Source of the DNA: Ginsengibacter hankyongi
GTDB lineage: Bacteria; Bacteroidota; Bacteroidia; Chitinophagales; Chitinophagaceae
NCBI RefSeq assembly: GCF_008710285.1
Contig: NZ_VYQF01000004.1
Location: 1 to 64,000, forward strand
Length of the DNA: 64,000 nt
Direction of reading: 5' to 3'
Position numbers and translations under genes: made by a program. The notes beneath the pieces are model-generated. The model did no database searches. It worked only from the letters and a program-made list of their open reading frames with translations, and was not told where the DNA came from. How positions within the stretch are numbered: the first letter of the stretch is position 1; every line of letters starts with the position of its first letter. Of this stretch, positions 35,336 through 43,921 are shown piece after piece.

Positions 35336-35901
35336 ATGACAATGAAAAAACCTGGCTTAATAATGTTGTTATTAACATTCGTACTGCATCTTTTCCGCCA
35401 AAATTCCGGCAGTCAAACTCAAATGTTGGGAGGGCAATTCTAGTTCATACTGCAGAAATTAATGCTGCCGAAGAAACAGGCAGGGGACGTGCCGTTGCAG
35501 ACTCTGTTCTTCATGTAGTTTCAATTGAAGGCAAATATAATGTTGGTGTTTCTGTAGTAAGCCGGTCAAAAGTAAATGGTAAAACGCCGCCGGATGCAAT
35601 TATACATGATGTAGTTACTGAGGTATATCACATCATTGAAGGAAGGGGAATTTTAGTGGTAGGAGGAACGCTTGATTCATCAGTAAGAATTCCTGCTAAC
35701 AATCCAATAGTTGTTAAAATAACAGGTCCGAGTTCCACAGGTAAACATATTATTGGCGGCACCCGGTACGAAGTAGGACCTGGTGATATAGTGGTAATTC
35801 CTCCAAACACGCCGCATGGATTTGTGGAGCTTAAAACAGGTATCATTGTATATACTCTTATACGCATTGACCCTGAAAAGGTGCTTGAGATAAAAAATTA
35901 G
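35336..35901 (+). pseudogene. frameshifted exported cupin gene
   Basis: An ATG at 35336 opens a signal-peptide-like sequence (KKPGLIMLLLTFVLHLF) that runs into a stop at 35441-35443. Before that stop the protein continues in another frame as SNVGRAILVHTAEINAAEE and runs uninterrupted to 35901. The second part is a cupin domain (YHIIEGRGILVVGG, then GPGDIVVIPPNTPHGF). One frame change near 35385-35430 splits the gene. It is either a pseudogene or a sequence error. Confidence 0.7.
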
Positions 35902-36122
35902 CGTGAAAAAGAATATACATCTCTAAATAAAATAAGAATAGTAACCCCACTGCTGCCCCGGCAATTGCGTATATGCTGAATAGTTAGTTTGTTAAAGAGT
36001 GGTAATTTTTTCGCAAAAAGCCGGGCAGCGAACTCTTTACATCTTGTCTAGATGAGACTTACAGCGACCTTCTTTAAAATTAACAACCCATCTTTTTAGT
36101 TTTATTTATTAAAATATATTAA

Positions 36123-36158
36123 ATTAGTACTATATCAATTTTTTTTTGAAGTACTAAT
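36123..36158 (+). promoter_or_regulatory. inverted repeat before the methyltransferase-like gene
   Basis: ATTAGTACT at 36123-36131 and AGTACTAAT at 36150-36158 are exact inverted repeats separated by an AT-rich 18 bp, and the right arm ends 11 bp before the ATG of the next gene. It may be an operator or a hairpin covering the ribosome binding site. Confidence 0.55.
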
Positions 36159-36169
36159 CCATTAAGATT

Positions 36170-38455
36170 ATGGCTAAGGAAACGGGCGTTGAGCGTGCCC
36201 CACGCCGGGCAGTTTCAACACCCAAAAAAAAATTAAATACCCCCAAAGCTCCTGCAAAAGCTACATCAATAACTGCACAGCACGTAGCGAAAGACCAGGC
36301 TTTATTGTATCCCCAACCAGTTCTTTCGGCTGAATTACAGGGAATGATTAATGAGAAGTGGGACGCCTGCTGGCCGGTAAGCACATTAAGGCCACTGGCA
36401 CTACTTGATTTACTTTGCTATTTGCTTTTTATACAAAAGCTGGAAGAAAAAAGGCTTATAACGGTGTCCCATGCACGAAGCAGTGAAAACAGTGCTGCTG
36501 TGAGTCCGCTAAGCTGGAACGGTTGTAAAGATTTGAGTGCACAGGAATTAGAAAAACATTTTACCGGCGAAAACGGTATAATTGATTTAATAAAAAATTA
36601 TGGACTCACTAATCTGCGGTACAGTGCCTTTTTAAAAGGTCCGCTGCTTTTAACTCCGACGGCCAGGTTGCTATTGAACATAAGGGATATAATTAAATTA
36701 ATGGATGCAGAAGGAAGCGTTACTAAAGTAGCCCTGTTTGAAGATTTGTTAAATAGAGTCGAGATAGCAACACAAAACGGGCAGGTGTATGCACCAGCGA
36801 AGGTTGTTAAGCTTATAACGGAATTAATGCAGCCTCGTGAGAAGGACGTAGTATGGGATCCTTCATTGGGTAATGGCAGTTTTTTGGTAAACAGTGCATT
36901 GTATATAAGAAGCAAAAACGCTGGGATGAACAGTAATATGGAGGATGATTTTATCGCACACCATTATACCGGCTTTGACTCCGATCCTGTTCAACTTCGC
37001 ATTGCAGCCATGAATATGATTCTTCACGGTATTGACGACCCCAAACTACGGTGTAATCCAAAGCCCGGTTCGGGTGAGCAACCAAGCCTCGTGCTTTCAA
37101 ATTTATTTTTTGATGGTGTAGCTCCTATAAAACAGGTAGAGGGAAGCACATCAATACCAGTGCATGAGCGGCCCGAAATCTCCCTGCTAAAACTTATTTT
37201 ACAAACGCTGAAAAAAGGAGGAAGAGGAGCGGTTATTGTTAAGGATTACATCTTATCCAATTACACAGAAGAAATAAAAACGCTGCGCCGGGAGATTATT
37301 GAAAACCATAACCTGCAAGCCGTAATAACTTTGAGTAGCACCGGTGGCTCACTTTTTTCCGGTGCCAGTATTCTTATTTTCTCCGATGGTAATACGGGGG
37401 TGAAAGATAAAGTATGGTTCTATAAAATGAAACCGGGTATAAAAAAGAATGAAGCTTGCTCATCGGCTTGCAGAGAAAATGGAATAGATGAGTATGATGA
37501 AATGGCTGATATAATAAGCCGGTGGAAAAATTTAGCGGGAGAAAATACAAGGATGAGAACTGAGGATAGTTTTTTTGTTACTATCGATGAAATAAAATCT
37601 AATGATTTTAATCTTTGTTTTAACGAATATAGAAAGATAGAAAAAATACCTGCACCGTCTACTCCCCCTGAAATTTCAATAATTAAAAGAGAAGTTATTA
37701 ATCCTAACCCGGTAAAGAAAAACATAAAGCCTGATTTTGCTGCGCTAAAAAAAATATATACGCTTGCCAGAGTTGCTATTAAAAAGATTTCGCTAAATAT
37801 AATGGTGCAGGTGCAGCTGCTTATTAAGAAAGTGTCACTACAGTTGCAAGCATCGGTGCACCTCTTTAAGAAAAGGCTCTCTCCGGGTTTAATTCCGCCA
37901 GTGCTTATTGGTTTAGTTGTAATGATGTTCTTTTTAATTTTTATAAATACATATGATACTCCTTTAATTGGAGTAGCAAAAACCTACAAAATACCTGTTG
38001 AAGAAAAACCAGGCGGAGCTGCAGCTAAAATAATTACCGGCACTAATGCGACAGGTATGTTGTCGCCGGAACAAATTAAAGCAATAGTGTATGATACAAC
38101 CGGCATTATTCATTTCCACGAAGACACTTCACCAGCCGTTTCGCTGGAAGATTCAATTGACGCTGCCCTTGCAGGCGACGATGATATTGCGATTAATAAT
38201 AATTCTTTTGAAGAAAACGGATCCAAAACGGTTAATAATGCCAGCCCGGCAAATTATACCGTTAGAGATACCGCATTTTTCCATAACCAGCCTGATGAGC
38301 ATTCGGAGAGAAAGACATATCTCGACCCGCTTAAGAAAAGTATCCTGAAACCGATAGACGAAAAAAACGGTTTTATTTATATCGTTTATACCAACCAGCT
38401 CGGACGCACGTCAAAAGGATGGATAAATAAAAAAGATTTGGTTCCATTGAGGTAA
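36170..38455 (+). CDS. membrane-anchored HsdM-like protein with SH3 domain
   Basis: A 761-residue protein with an unusual build. Residues 50-180 are helical, like the HsdM N-terminal region. Residues 200-480 resemble N6-adenine methyltransferases of type I systems: GQVYAPAKVVKLITELMQP (compare GEFYTP), motif I as DPSLGNGSFL (230-239) and YTGFDSDPVQLRIAAMNMIL (266-285). Motif IV, normally NPPF or NPPY, reads SNLFF (310-314), so catalysis is doubtful. Then come an amphipathic basic region (535-570), one transmembrane helix (about 576-600, PVLIGLVVMMFFLIFI) and an extracytoplasmic part ending in an SH3-like domain (about 672-761, with DEKNGFIYIVYT and GWINKKDL). No hsdS or hsdR is adjacent. It lies 158 bp upstream of nuoA. 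Confidence 0.75.
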   Translation: MAKETGVERAPRRAVSTPKKKLNTPKAPAKATSITAQHVAKDQALLYPQPVLSAELQGMINEKWDACWPVSTLRPLALLDLLCYLLFIQKLEEKRLITVSHARSSENSAAVSPLSWNGCKDLSAQELEKHFTGENGIIDLIKNYGLTNLRYSAFLKGPLLLTPTARLLLNIRDIIKLMDAEGSVTKVALFEDLLNRVEIATQNGQVYAPAKVVKLITELMQPREKDVVWDPSLGNGSFLVNSALYIRSKNAGMNSNMEDDFIAHHYTGFDSDPVQLRIAAMNMILHGIDDPKLRCNPKPGSGEQPSLVLSNLFFDGVAPIKQVEGSTSIPVHERPEISLLKLILQTLKKGGRGAVIVKDYILSNYTEEIKTLRREIIENHNLQAVITLSSTGGSLFSGASILIFSDGNTGVKDKVWFYKMKPGIKKNEACSSACRENGIDEYDEMADIISRWKNLAGENTRMRTEDSFFVTIDEIKSNDFNLCFNEYRKIEKIPAPSTPPEISIIKREVINPNPVKKNIKPDFAALKKIYTLARVAIKKISLNIMVQVQLLIKKVSLQLQASVHLFKKRLSPGLIPPVLIGLVVMMFFLIFINTYDTPLIGVAKTYKIPVEEKPGGAAAKIITGTNATGMLSPEQIKAIVYDTTGIIHFHEDTSPAVSLEDSIDAALAGDDDIAINNNSFEENGSKTVNNASPANYTVRDTAFFHNQPDEHSERKTYLDPLKKSILKPIDEKNGFIYIVYTNQLGRTSKGWINKKDLVPLR

Positions 38456-38520
38456 TATAAAAGCCTGGAGTAAACTTTCATTTAAAAACATATTCCCGCC
38501 AAAAACAATCATACACTTGT

Positions 38521-38576
38521 GTGATTAAAATCATATTTCAGGAAATATATCGCATAACATTATTTACTACCTTTCG
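38521..38576 (+). promoter_or_regulatory. nuo operon promoter with FNR/CRP-like site
   Basis: GTGATTAAAATCAT (38521-38534) holds TGAT-N4-ATCA. A likely Bacteroidota -7 element TACCTTTC starts at 38568, 34 bp after the site. An overlapping palindrome ATATTTC-AG-GAAATAT spans 38533-38548. nuoA starts 38 bp beyond the -7 box. Confidence 0.65.
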
Positions 38577-38613
38577 TTTATAAATATTCCTGCTCAACAA
38601 ATTGATTTTAAGT

Positions 38614-38964
38614 ATGGGATCTTCTTCAATGATTGTTTTAATAATAGCCGCACTCGCTTTTTCATCTATTGCTATTCTTATCGCTAAAATTGTTACAAAG
38701 TCTACGACCAATCCACAAAAGGGAGAGCCTTATGAATGTGGCATTCCTACGCATGGAAAAACATGGAAGCAACTGAACGTGGGCTATTATTTATTTGCAT
38801 TGATATTTTTAATTTTTGATGTGGAGCTGGTATTCCTTTATCCATGGGCGGTTGTGGCAAAACATGTAGGATGGATGGCATTGATTGAAATTATCATTTT
38901 CTTTTTTATATTATTTATGGGATTTTTATACGCACATAAAAAAGGCGCCTTAAAATGGAAGTAA
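38614..38964 (+). CDS. nuoA: NADH-quinone oxidoreductase subunit A
   Basis: A 116-residue three-helix membrane subunit of complex I. I use the ATG of MGSSSMIVL instead of an upstream TTG. Conserved features include [12 protein letters not shown] in the first loop and [20 protein letters not shown] with the acidic DVE of the quinone-channel loop. First gene of an operon that runs nuoA, B, C, D, H, I, J, K, L, M, N. It overlaps nuoB by 10 bp, which suggests coupled translation. Confidence 0.95.
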   Translation: MGSSSMIVLIIAALAFSSIAILIAKIVTKSTTNPQKGEPYECGIPTHGKTWKQLNVGYYLFALIFLIFDVELVFLYPWAVVAKHVGWMALIEIIIFFFILFMGFLYAHKKGALKWK

Positions 38965-39494
38965 ATTCAAATACGGATAAAAAAGATTTTCCTGGGCAAA
39001 TACATGAAACTCCCGGAGGTGGCATTGTATTAAGTAAACTGGATGATGTGATCAACTGGGCACGTTCTAATTCATTATGGCCATTAACGTTTGCTACTAG
39101 TTGCTGTGGTATAGAAATGATGTCGGTTGCCGCTGCTAAATATGATTTCTCGCGTTTTGGTTTTGAAGTAGCAAGAGCTTCACCACGCCAGGCAGATGTG
39201 ATAATTATTGCCGGAACTATTGTAAATAAAATGGCGCCCGTTTTAAAAAGATTATACGACCAGATGGCTGATCCTAAATATGTAATTGCCATGGGTGCGT
39301 GTGCTATCAGCGGAGGACCATTTTTTTATAATACTTATTCAGTAGTAAAAGGTGCAGACCATGTGATACCGGTAGATGTATATGTAGCAGGTTGCCCGCC
39401 AAGGCCGGAGGCATTGTTGCATGCTTTAATAAGCTTGCAGCAAAAAATAAAAAGCGGTTTAACAAGGGAACAGATAAAGACAGGTAAAGAATAA
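38955..39494 (+). CDS. nuoB: NADH-quinone oxidoreductase subunit B
   Basis: A 179-residue peripheral subunit carrying the N2 iron-sulfur cluster next to the quinone site. Cluster ligands are visible as the tandem cysteines of TSCCGIEMM, the Cys of MGACAISGG and the Cys of [10 protein letters not shown]. The length is normal. It is followed by nuoC after 2 bp. Confidence 0.97.
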   Translation: MEVNSNTDKKDFPGQIHETPGGGIVLSKLDDVINWARSNSLWPLTFATSCCGIEMMSVAAAKYDFSRFGFEVARASPRQADVIIIAGTIVNKMAPVLKRLYDQMADPKYVIAMGACAISGGPFFYNTYSVVKGADHVIPVDVYVAGCPPRPEALLHALISLQQKIKSGLTREQIKTGKE

Positions 39495-39496
39495 TT

Positions 39497-39955
39497 ATGA
39501 ACAACGAAGAGCTGAAAACCACGATAACAGCATTACTTCCTTCTGATACTTTTGAAGAGGGTGGTGAGTGGCTGAATATAAACGTAGAGCCGAAAGACTG
39601 GTTGCCATTAGCACAGCAATTGCGTAATGATGCATCATTATTCTTTGATTATCTCTTTTGCCTCACCTGCATCGACTGGAAGACGCATCTTACCATGGTG
39701 TATCATTTATCGTCTACGCGATGCCGTCATAACATTGTTGTAAAATCCAAACTTGACAGGAGCAATCCCGAAATAGAAACAGTTAGTAAGATATGGAAGA
39801 CAGCAGAGTTTCATGAAAGAGAAGTGTACGAAATGTTTGGGGTAAAATTTCTCAATCATCCTGATTTACGGTTATTGATTTTACCTGATGGATGGGAAGG
39901 AAAAAAACCAATGCTGAAAGATTTTGAAGACGCGGTAAATATGATAAGGCTATAA
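39497..39955 (+). CDS. nuoC: NADH-quinone oxidoreductase subunit C
   Basis: A 152-residue subunit of the 30-kDa type. The signature FHEREVYEMFGVKFLNHPDL and the following LPDGWEGKKPMLKDF are the family's C-terminal hallmark. It is separate from nuoD, not fused as in enterobacteria. A 102-bp gap with inverted AACAAGGAATA repeats divides it from nuoD. Confidence 0.95.
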   Translation: MNNEELKTTITALLPSDTFEEGGEWLNINVEPKDWLPLAQQLRNDASLFFDYLFCLTCIDWKTHLTMVYHLSSTRCRHNIVVKSKLDRSNPEIETVSKIWKTAEFHEREVYEMFGVKFLNHPDLRLLILPDGWEGKKPMLKDFEDAVNMIRL

Positions 39956-39960
39956 AAATA

Positions 39961-40048
39961 ATGAATAACGAACAAGGAATATTGAATGATGAAGTATGAA
40001 GCGCTTAAAAGATCAGTGTTCGTTATTCCTTGTTCAATATTCGATATT
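39961..40048. repeat. nuoC-nuoD intergenic inverted repeat, AACAAGGAATA family
   Basis: A forward unit AACGAACAAGGAATATTGAA and a reverse unit TTCGTTATTCCTTGTTCAAT face each other with about 30 bp between, so the transcript can form a stem of at least 12 bp on the shared GAACAAGGAATA core. The same family lies in two other gaps of the nuo operon. Confidence 0.9.
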
Positions 40049-40057
40049 TAAAAAAAT

Positions 40058-41173
40058 ATGGTTGAAGAAATAGGCACAACGGAAGAAGGTGATTTAATAA
40101 TCAATGTGGGGCCACAGCATCCTGCCACCCATGGCGTGTTGCATTTGGTGATTACATTAAATGGCGAGACCATAAAAAAGGTTGAACCTCATCTTGGTTA
40201 TATTCATCGTTCCATTGAAAAAATGTGTGAGAGCTTAACCTATCGGCAGTTTATTTATGTTACCAGCAGGATGGATTATCTCTCTGCTCACATTAACAAC
40301 CACGCGTGTGCGTTATGTGTAGAAAAAGGCCTTGACGTAGAAATACCGCGGAGGGCGCAGGTAATAAGAGTATTGATGGATGAGCTGACAAGAATTGCAT
40401 CGCATGAATTGTGGTGGGGAGCTATGGCTATGGATTTGGGAGCATTTACTCCCTTCTTTCATGCATTCAGGGAGAGGGAAACGATTAATGATATTATGGA
40501 AGAAACCTGTGGCGCAAGATTAACCATGAACTATATGGTCCCGGGTGGTTTGATGGCTGACCTCCATCCCAACTTTCAGAAGAGAGTAAAAGAATTTATC
40601 ACTTTATATAAATTAAAGATTAACGAATACGCGGAGCTTGTTACTGGTAACATTATATTTCAAAACCGGATGAAGGGCGTGGGATATTTATCTGCTGAAG
40701 ATGCAATTTCGTATGGATGCAGCGGGCCAACAGCAAGAGGGAGTGGAGTAAGTTGTGATATCCGCAAATTGTATCCTTATGAAGTATATGATAAACTGGA
40801 ATTTGATGAAGTGCTGGAAACGGAAGGTGATTCATTTGCCCGGTACATGGTGCGCATAGGAGAAATGAATCAATCGATAAAAATAATAGAGCAATTAATC
40901 GATAATATTCCCGATGGTGATTTTCAGGCCAAGACAAAGGTGGTTTTAAAATTACCTAAGGGAGAATTTTATTCAAGAGTAGAAACAGCAAGAGGTGAGT
41001 TGGGTGTATACATTGTGAGTGAAGGAGGGACTACACCTTATAGAATTAAATTTCGTTCGCCGGGATTTTCAAATCTTTCTGCTTTGGATCATATGGCAAG
41101 AGGCAGTAAGCTGGGTGATTTGGTAGCGATGATGGGAACATTGGATTTGGTGATACCGGATATTGACAGGTAA
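40058..41173 (+). CDS. nuoD: NADH-quinone oxidoreductase subunit D
   Basis: A 371-residue 49-kDa-type subunit that forms the quinone pocket with NuoB. Motifs: NVGPQHPATHGVLHL at the N-terminus, LGYIHRSIEKM, RMDYLSAHINNHA, and near the end YSRVETARGELGVYIVSEG and FRSPGFSNL. Slightly shorter than the E. coli NuoCD portion but complete. The next gene is nuoH: the usual nuoE, nuoF and nuoG are missing here. Confidence 0.97.
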   Translation: MVEEIGTTEEGDLIINVGPQHPATHGVLHLVITLNGETIKKVEPHLGYIHRSIEKMCESLTYRQFIYVTSRMDYLSAHINNHACALCVEKGLDVEIPRRAQVIRVLMDELTRIASHELWWGAMAMDLGAFTPFFHAFRERETINDIMEETCGARLTMNYMVPGGLMADLHPNFQKRVKEFITLYKLKINEYAELVTGNIIFQNRMKGVGYLSAEDAISYGCSGPTARGSGVSCDIRKLYPYEVYDKLEFDEVLETEGDSFARYMVRIGEMNQSIKIIEQLIDNIPDGDFQAKTKVVLKLPKGEFYSRVETARGELGVYIVSEGGTTPYRIKFRSPGFSNLSALDHMARGSKLGDLVAMMGTLDLVIPDIDR

Positions 41174-41250
41174 CCCCTAAATCCCCTAAAGGGGACTTTG
41201 GGAATTCTTTTAAAATTTAAATTAATTAGCCCCTTTAGGGGTTGGGGTAT
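41174..41250. repeat. nuoD-nuoH intergenic hairpin repeat, CCCCTAAAGGGG family
   Basis: CCCCTAAATCCCCTAAAGGGG (less one base) near 41175 pairs with CCCCTTTAGGGGTTGGGG ending at 41247. The repeat fills the whole gap and abuts the nuoH start. It occupies the place where nuoEFG stand in 14-gene operons. Confidence 0.85.
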
Positions 41251-42327
41251 ATGTGGAGCTTTAGTAAAATAGCAGACTTAGTTCATCAATCGTTGAATCA
41301 CACATTCAGCCCGACATTGGCTACCATTATTGAAATGGTGATTGTTGGTGTTTGTGTTATTGGATTGTTTGCTGTCTTAGGATTAGTATTGGTGATTATG
41401 GAACGAAAAGTTTCTGCATGGATACAAATAAGGCTGGGGCCAAATCGTGTGGGCCCAAAAGGGATGTTCCAATCATTGGCAGATACGGTGAAATTATTAG
41501 TGAAAGAAGGAATGACTCCATCAGGAGCTGATAAATTTTTATTCAACCTTGCTCCTTATATAGCGTTGATAGTTGCGATGTTGCTGATGGCTCCCTTGGC
41601 TTTTGCAAAGGATTTCCAGATGTGGGATTTGAATATTGGTGTGTTGTATGTATCTGCCATTTCATCGGTTTCGGTCATTAGTATTTTAATGGCAGGATGG
41701 TCCAGCAATAATAAATATTCTTTGATGGGTGCAATGCGCAGTGGTGCGCAAATCGTGAGTTATGAATTATCAGCAGGATTCTCTGTTCTCTCTGTGGTGG
41801 TGCTGGCCGGCAGTTTAAATCTGAATACTATCATTCAATCGCAGGCAGATGGATGGTGGATATTTAAAGGGCATATACCGGTAATGATTTCATTCGTGAT
41901 TTTTATAATAGCAGTAACAGCAGAAACAAACAGGGCGCCTTTTGATCTGGCAGAAGCTGAATCAGAATTAACCGCGGGTTTTCATACAGAATATTCAGGG
42001 ATGAAATTCGCTTTGTTCTTCCTTGCAGAATATGTGAATGTTTTTATTGTATGTGCTATTGGCGCAACATTATTTCTTGGAGGCTGGATGCCTTTTCATA
42101 TTGGCCATTGGGACGGGTTTAATCATGTGATGGATTATATCCCTTCGAGCATTTGGTTTTTTGGTAAGACGTTCTTTTTAATATTCCTGATCATGTGGTT
42201 CCGGTGGACTTTTCCCAGGTTGCGTATCGATCAGTTATTAAATCTTGAATGGAAGTATTTGTTGCCCATTAGTTTGTTTAATATTTTATTGGTAACAGCG
42301 ATGGCAATATTAGGATGGTATTTTTAA
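41251..42327 (+). CDS. nuoH: NADH-quinone oxidoreductase subunit H
   Basis: A 358-residue membrane subunit with about eight helices that links the quinone site to the proton channels. I start at the ATG of MWSFSKIADLV, directly after the hairpin repeat; an in-frame TTG upstream would lie in the repeat. Signatures: MERKVSAWIQIRLGPNRVGP, AETNRAPFDLAEAESELTAG and FHTEYSGMKFALFFLAEY. Length is within the family range. Confidence 0.96.
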   Translation: MWSFSKIADLVHQSLNHTFSPTLATIIEMVIVGVCVIGLFAVLGLVLVIMERKVSAWIQIRLGPNRVGPKGMFQSLADTVKLLVKEGMTPSGADKFLFNLAPYIALIVAMLLMAPLAFAKDFQMWDLNIGVLYVSAISSVSVISILMAGWSSNNKYSLMGAMRSGAQIVSYELSAGFSVLSVVVLAGSLNLNTIIQSQADGWWIFKGHIPVMISFVIFIIAVTAETNRAPFDLAEAESELTAGFHTEYSGMKFALFFLAEYVNVFIVCAIGATLFLGGWMPFHIGHWDGFNHVMDYIPSSIWFFGKTFFLIFLIMWFRWTFPRLRIDQLLNLEWKYLLPISLFNILLVTAMAILGWYF

Positions 42328-42339
42328 AATTAAAAATGA

Positions 42340-42420
42340 TGAATAGCGAACAAGGAATAGCGAACAAAGAAGTAAAAAAGTACATGCATTCATTATTCCT
42401 TGGTAATTATTCGATATTAT
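42340..42420. repeat. nuoH-nuoI intergenic inverted repeat, AACAAGGAATA family
   Basis: A forward unit GCGAACAAGGAATAGCGAAC and a reverse unit CATTATTCCTTGGTAATTAT are inverted with the CAAGGAATA core shared. The reverse unit ends in TTCGATATTAT just before nuoI, as in the nuoC-nuoD gap. Confidence 0.85.
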
Positions 42421-42425
42421 AAAAA

Positions 42426-42902
42426 ATGTTTATAGTTAAATACATAAAGGAAGTTTTCAATGCTGTAAAATCATTGTTTGTTGGCCTGAGGCGAACAGGA
42501 TATTATTTTACGCATCATAAAGAAATCATTACACAACAATATCCTGATAACAGGGACACATTGAATTTGCCTGAAAGGTTCAAAGGTGAAGTGGTAATGC
42601 CGCATAATGAAAACAATGAACATCGTTGCACCGGTTGCACTGCTTGCGAACTGGCTTGCCCCAATGGAACTATTAAAGTAATTACAAAATTTGATATAGG
42701 TACCGATGGTAAAAAGAAAAAAGCCATTGATAAATTAGTATATCACCTGGAGCTGTGCACCATGTGTAATTTATGTATAATCGCCTGTCCTTCGGATGCC
42801 ATTGTGATGGCGCAAACATTTGAACACAGTGTTTTTGATCGTGCCGAGTTAACTAAAATATTAAACAATCCCGGTTCTAAAATAATGGAGGGCGTAGAAT
42901 AA
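42426..42902 (+). CDS. nuoI: NADH-quinone oxidoreductase subunit I
   Basis: A 158-residue ferredoxin-like subunit with two 4Fe-4S motifs, CTGCTACELACPNGTI and CTMCNLCIIACPSDAI, holding the N6a and N6b clusters. In a complex lacking NuoEFG this subunit is the expected entry point for electrons, possibly from ferredoxin. Its stop codon overlaps the nuoJ start by 1 bp. Confidence 0.97.
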   Translation: MFIVKYIKEVFNAVKSLFVGLRRTGYYFTHHKEIITQQYPDNRDTLNLPERFKGEVVMPHNENNEHRCTGCTACELACPNGTIKVITKFDIGTDGKKKKAIDKLVYHLELCTMCNLCIIACPSDAIVMAQTFEHSVFDRAELTKILNNPGSKIMEGVE

Positions 42903-43429
42903 TGAGCGGATCAACGATTATATTTTATATGCTGGCGGCGCTTACTTTGGTGAGTGGAGTTTTTGCTGTAGGTACAAGGCAAATATTCAGGGCTGCAATC
43001 TTTTTATTGTTTTCTTTAATTGGCGTTGCGGGATTATATTTCTGGATGCAATATGAATTTATTGCAGCAGTTCAAATAGTGGTGTATGTGGGTGGCATAA
43101 CAGTATTGATCATCTTCTCTATTTTTTTAACACAACAGGCCGGAGACAAAATGCCCAAACAAAAGATAGGGCGACAAATTTTTTCAGCATTGGCAGCCTT
43201 TTTCGGATTTGCTTTGATTATGTTGCAACTGTTTCAACATACATTCACCGGCACTATTAATCAGCCAATGGAGCCGGGAGTTACAAACATTGGTACACAA
43301 ATGCTGGGAGTGAATAACGGCGGCTATGCGTTACCGTTTGAAGTAGTTAGTATGTTGTTGCTGGCCGCATTAATTGGGTGTATTGTAATTGCGATGAAAA
43401 CGACTGGGGGAATATCGAACAAGGAATAA
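42902..43429 (+). CDS. nuoJ: NADH-quinone oxidoreductase subunit J
   Basis: A 175-residue membrane subunit with five helices. Family features include YFWMQYEFIAAVQIVVYVGG and ITVLIIFSIFL in helix 3 and FEVVSMLLLAALIGCIVIAM at the end. The last residues (GGISNKE) and the stop codon are contributed by the AACAAGGAATA repeat, so insertion of the repeat probably reshaped the C-terminus. It is followed by the S23/IVP gene instead of directly by nuoK. Confidence 0.95.
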   Translation: MSGSTIIFYMLAALTLVSGVFAVGTRQIFRAAIFLLFSLIGVAGLYFWMQYEFIAAVQIVVYVGGITVLIIFSIFLTQQAGDKMPKQKIGRQIFSALAAFFGFALIMLQLFQHTFTGTINQPMEPGVTNIGTQMLGVNNGGYALPFEVVSMLLLAALIGCIVIAMKTTGGISNKE

Positions 43430-43470
43430 CGAATAACAAACAAGGAATATCGAATAATGAGGTAAAGAAA
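43410..43470. repeat. direct AACAAGGAATA repeats before the S23/IVP gene
   Basis: Two forward units in tandem, ATCGAACAAGGAATAACGAA and AACAAACAAGGAATATCGAA, the second followed by TAATGA. The first unit overlaps the nuoJ stop codon and the second ends just before the S23/IVP start. Confidence 0.9.
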
Positions 43471-43476
43471 ATACAA

Positions 43477-43863
43477 ATGAATACTGAAAGGAAATATGAC
43501 CTGGAAGATAGGCTGATTGATTTTGCTGTTTTAATAATACGAATAACAGAGAACTTGTTTAATACAAAGGCTGGGAATTATATAGGTGGACAATTAGTAA
43601 GATCGGGTACTTCTCCTGCATTACATTACGGAGAGGCACAAAGTGCAGAATCAAGAAATGATTTTATTCATAAACTTAAAATACTCTTGAAGGAATTAAG
43701 AGAATCGAGGAGTGCAATGAAGATTATTAAAAATGCTCCTTTAGCAGAGAATATGGAATTGGTAGAAAAAGGATTACTTGAATGCAATGAGTTGATTTCA
43801 ATTTTTGTAAAAAGTATAGAGACAGCGAAAAAGAATTTGGAGAATGAGAAATTGAAGAAATAA
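43477..43863 (+). CDS. S23/IVP four-helix-bundle protein inserted in nuo operon
   Basis: A 128-residue helical protein of the 23S rRNA intervening-sequence (S23, IVP; PF05635/TIGR02436) four-helix-bundle family: YDLEDRLIDFAVLIIRI, GGQLVRSGTSPALHYGEAQS, SRNDFIHKLKILLKELRESR and the final ELISIFVKSIETAKKNL helix. The start is the ATG of MNTERKYDLED; upstream in-frame residues come from the repeat. The family is classically encoded in excised segments of 23S rRNA genes and also occurs alone; its function is not settled. Here it splits nuoJ from nuoK and is enclosed by AACAAGGAATA-family repeats. It plays no known part in complex I. Confidence 0.9.
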   Translation: MNTERKYDLEDRLIDFAVLIIRITENLFNTKAGNYIGGQLVRSGTSPALHYGEAQSAESRNDFIHKLKILLKELRESRSAMKIIKNAPLAENMELVEKGLLECNELISIFVKSIETAKKNLENEKLKK

Positions 43864-43921
43864 TAAAAAATAATATGAATATAATGATGGGATTTTGATT
43901 AAGAGTTGGGCTTTTCCCTTC

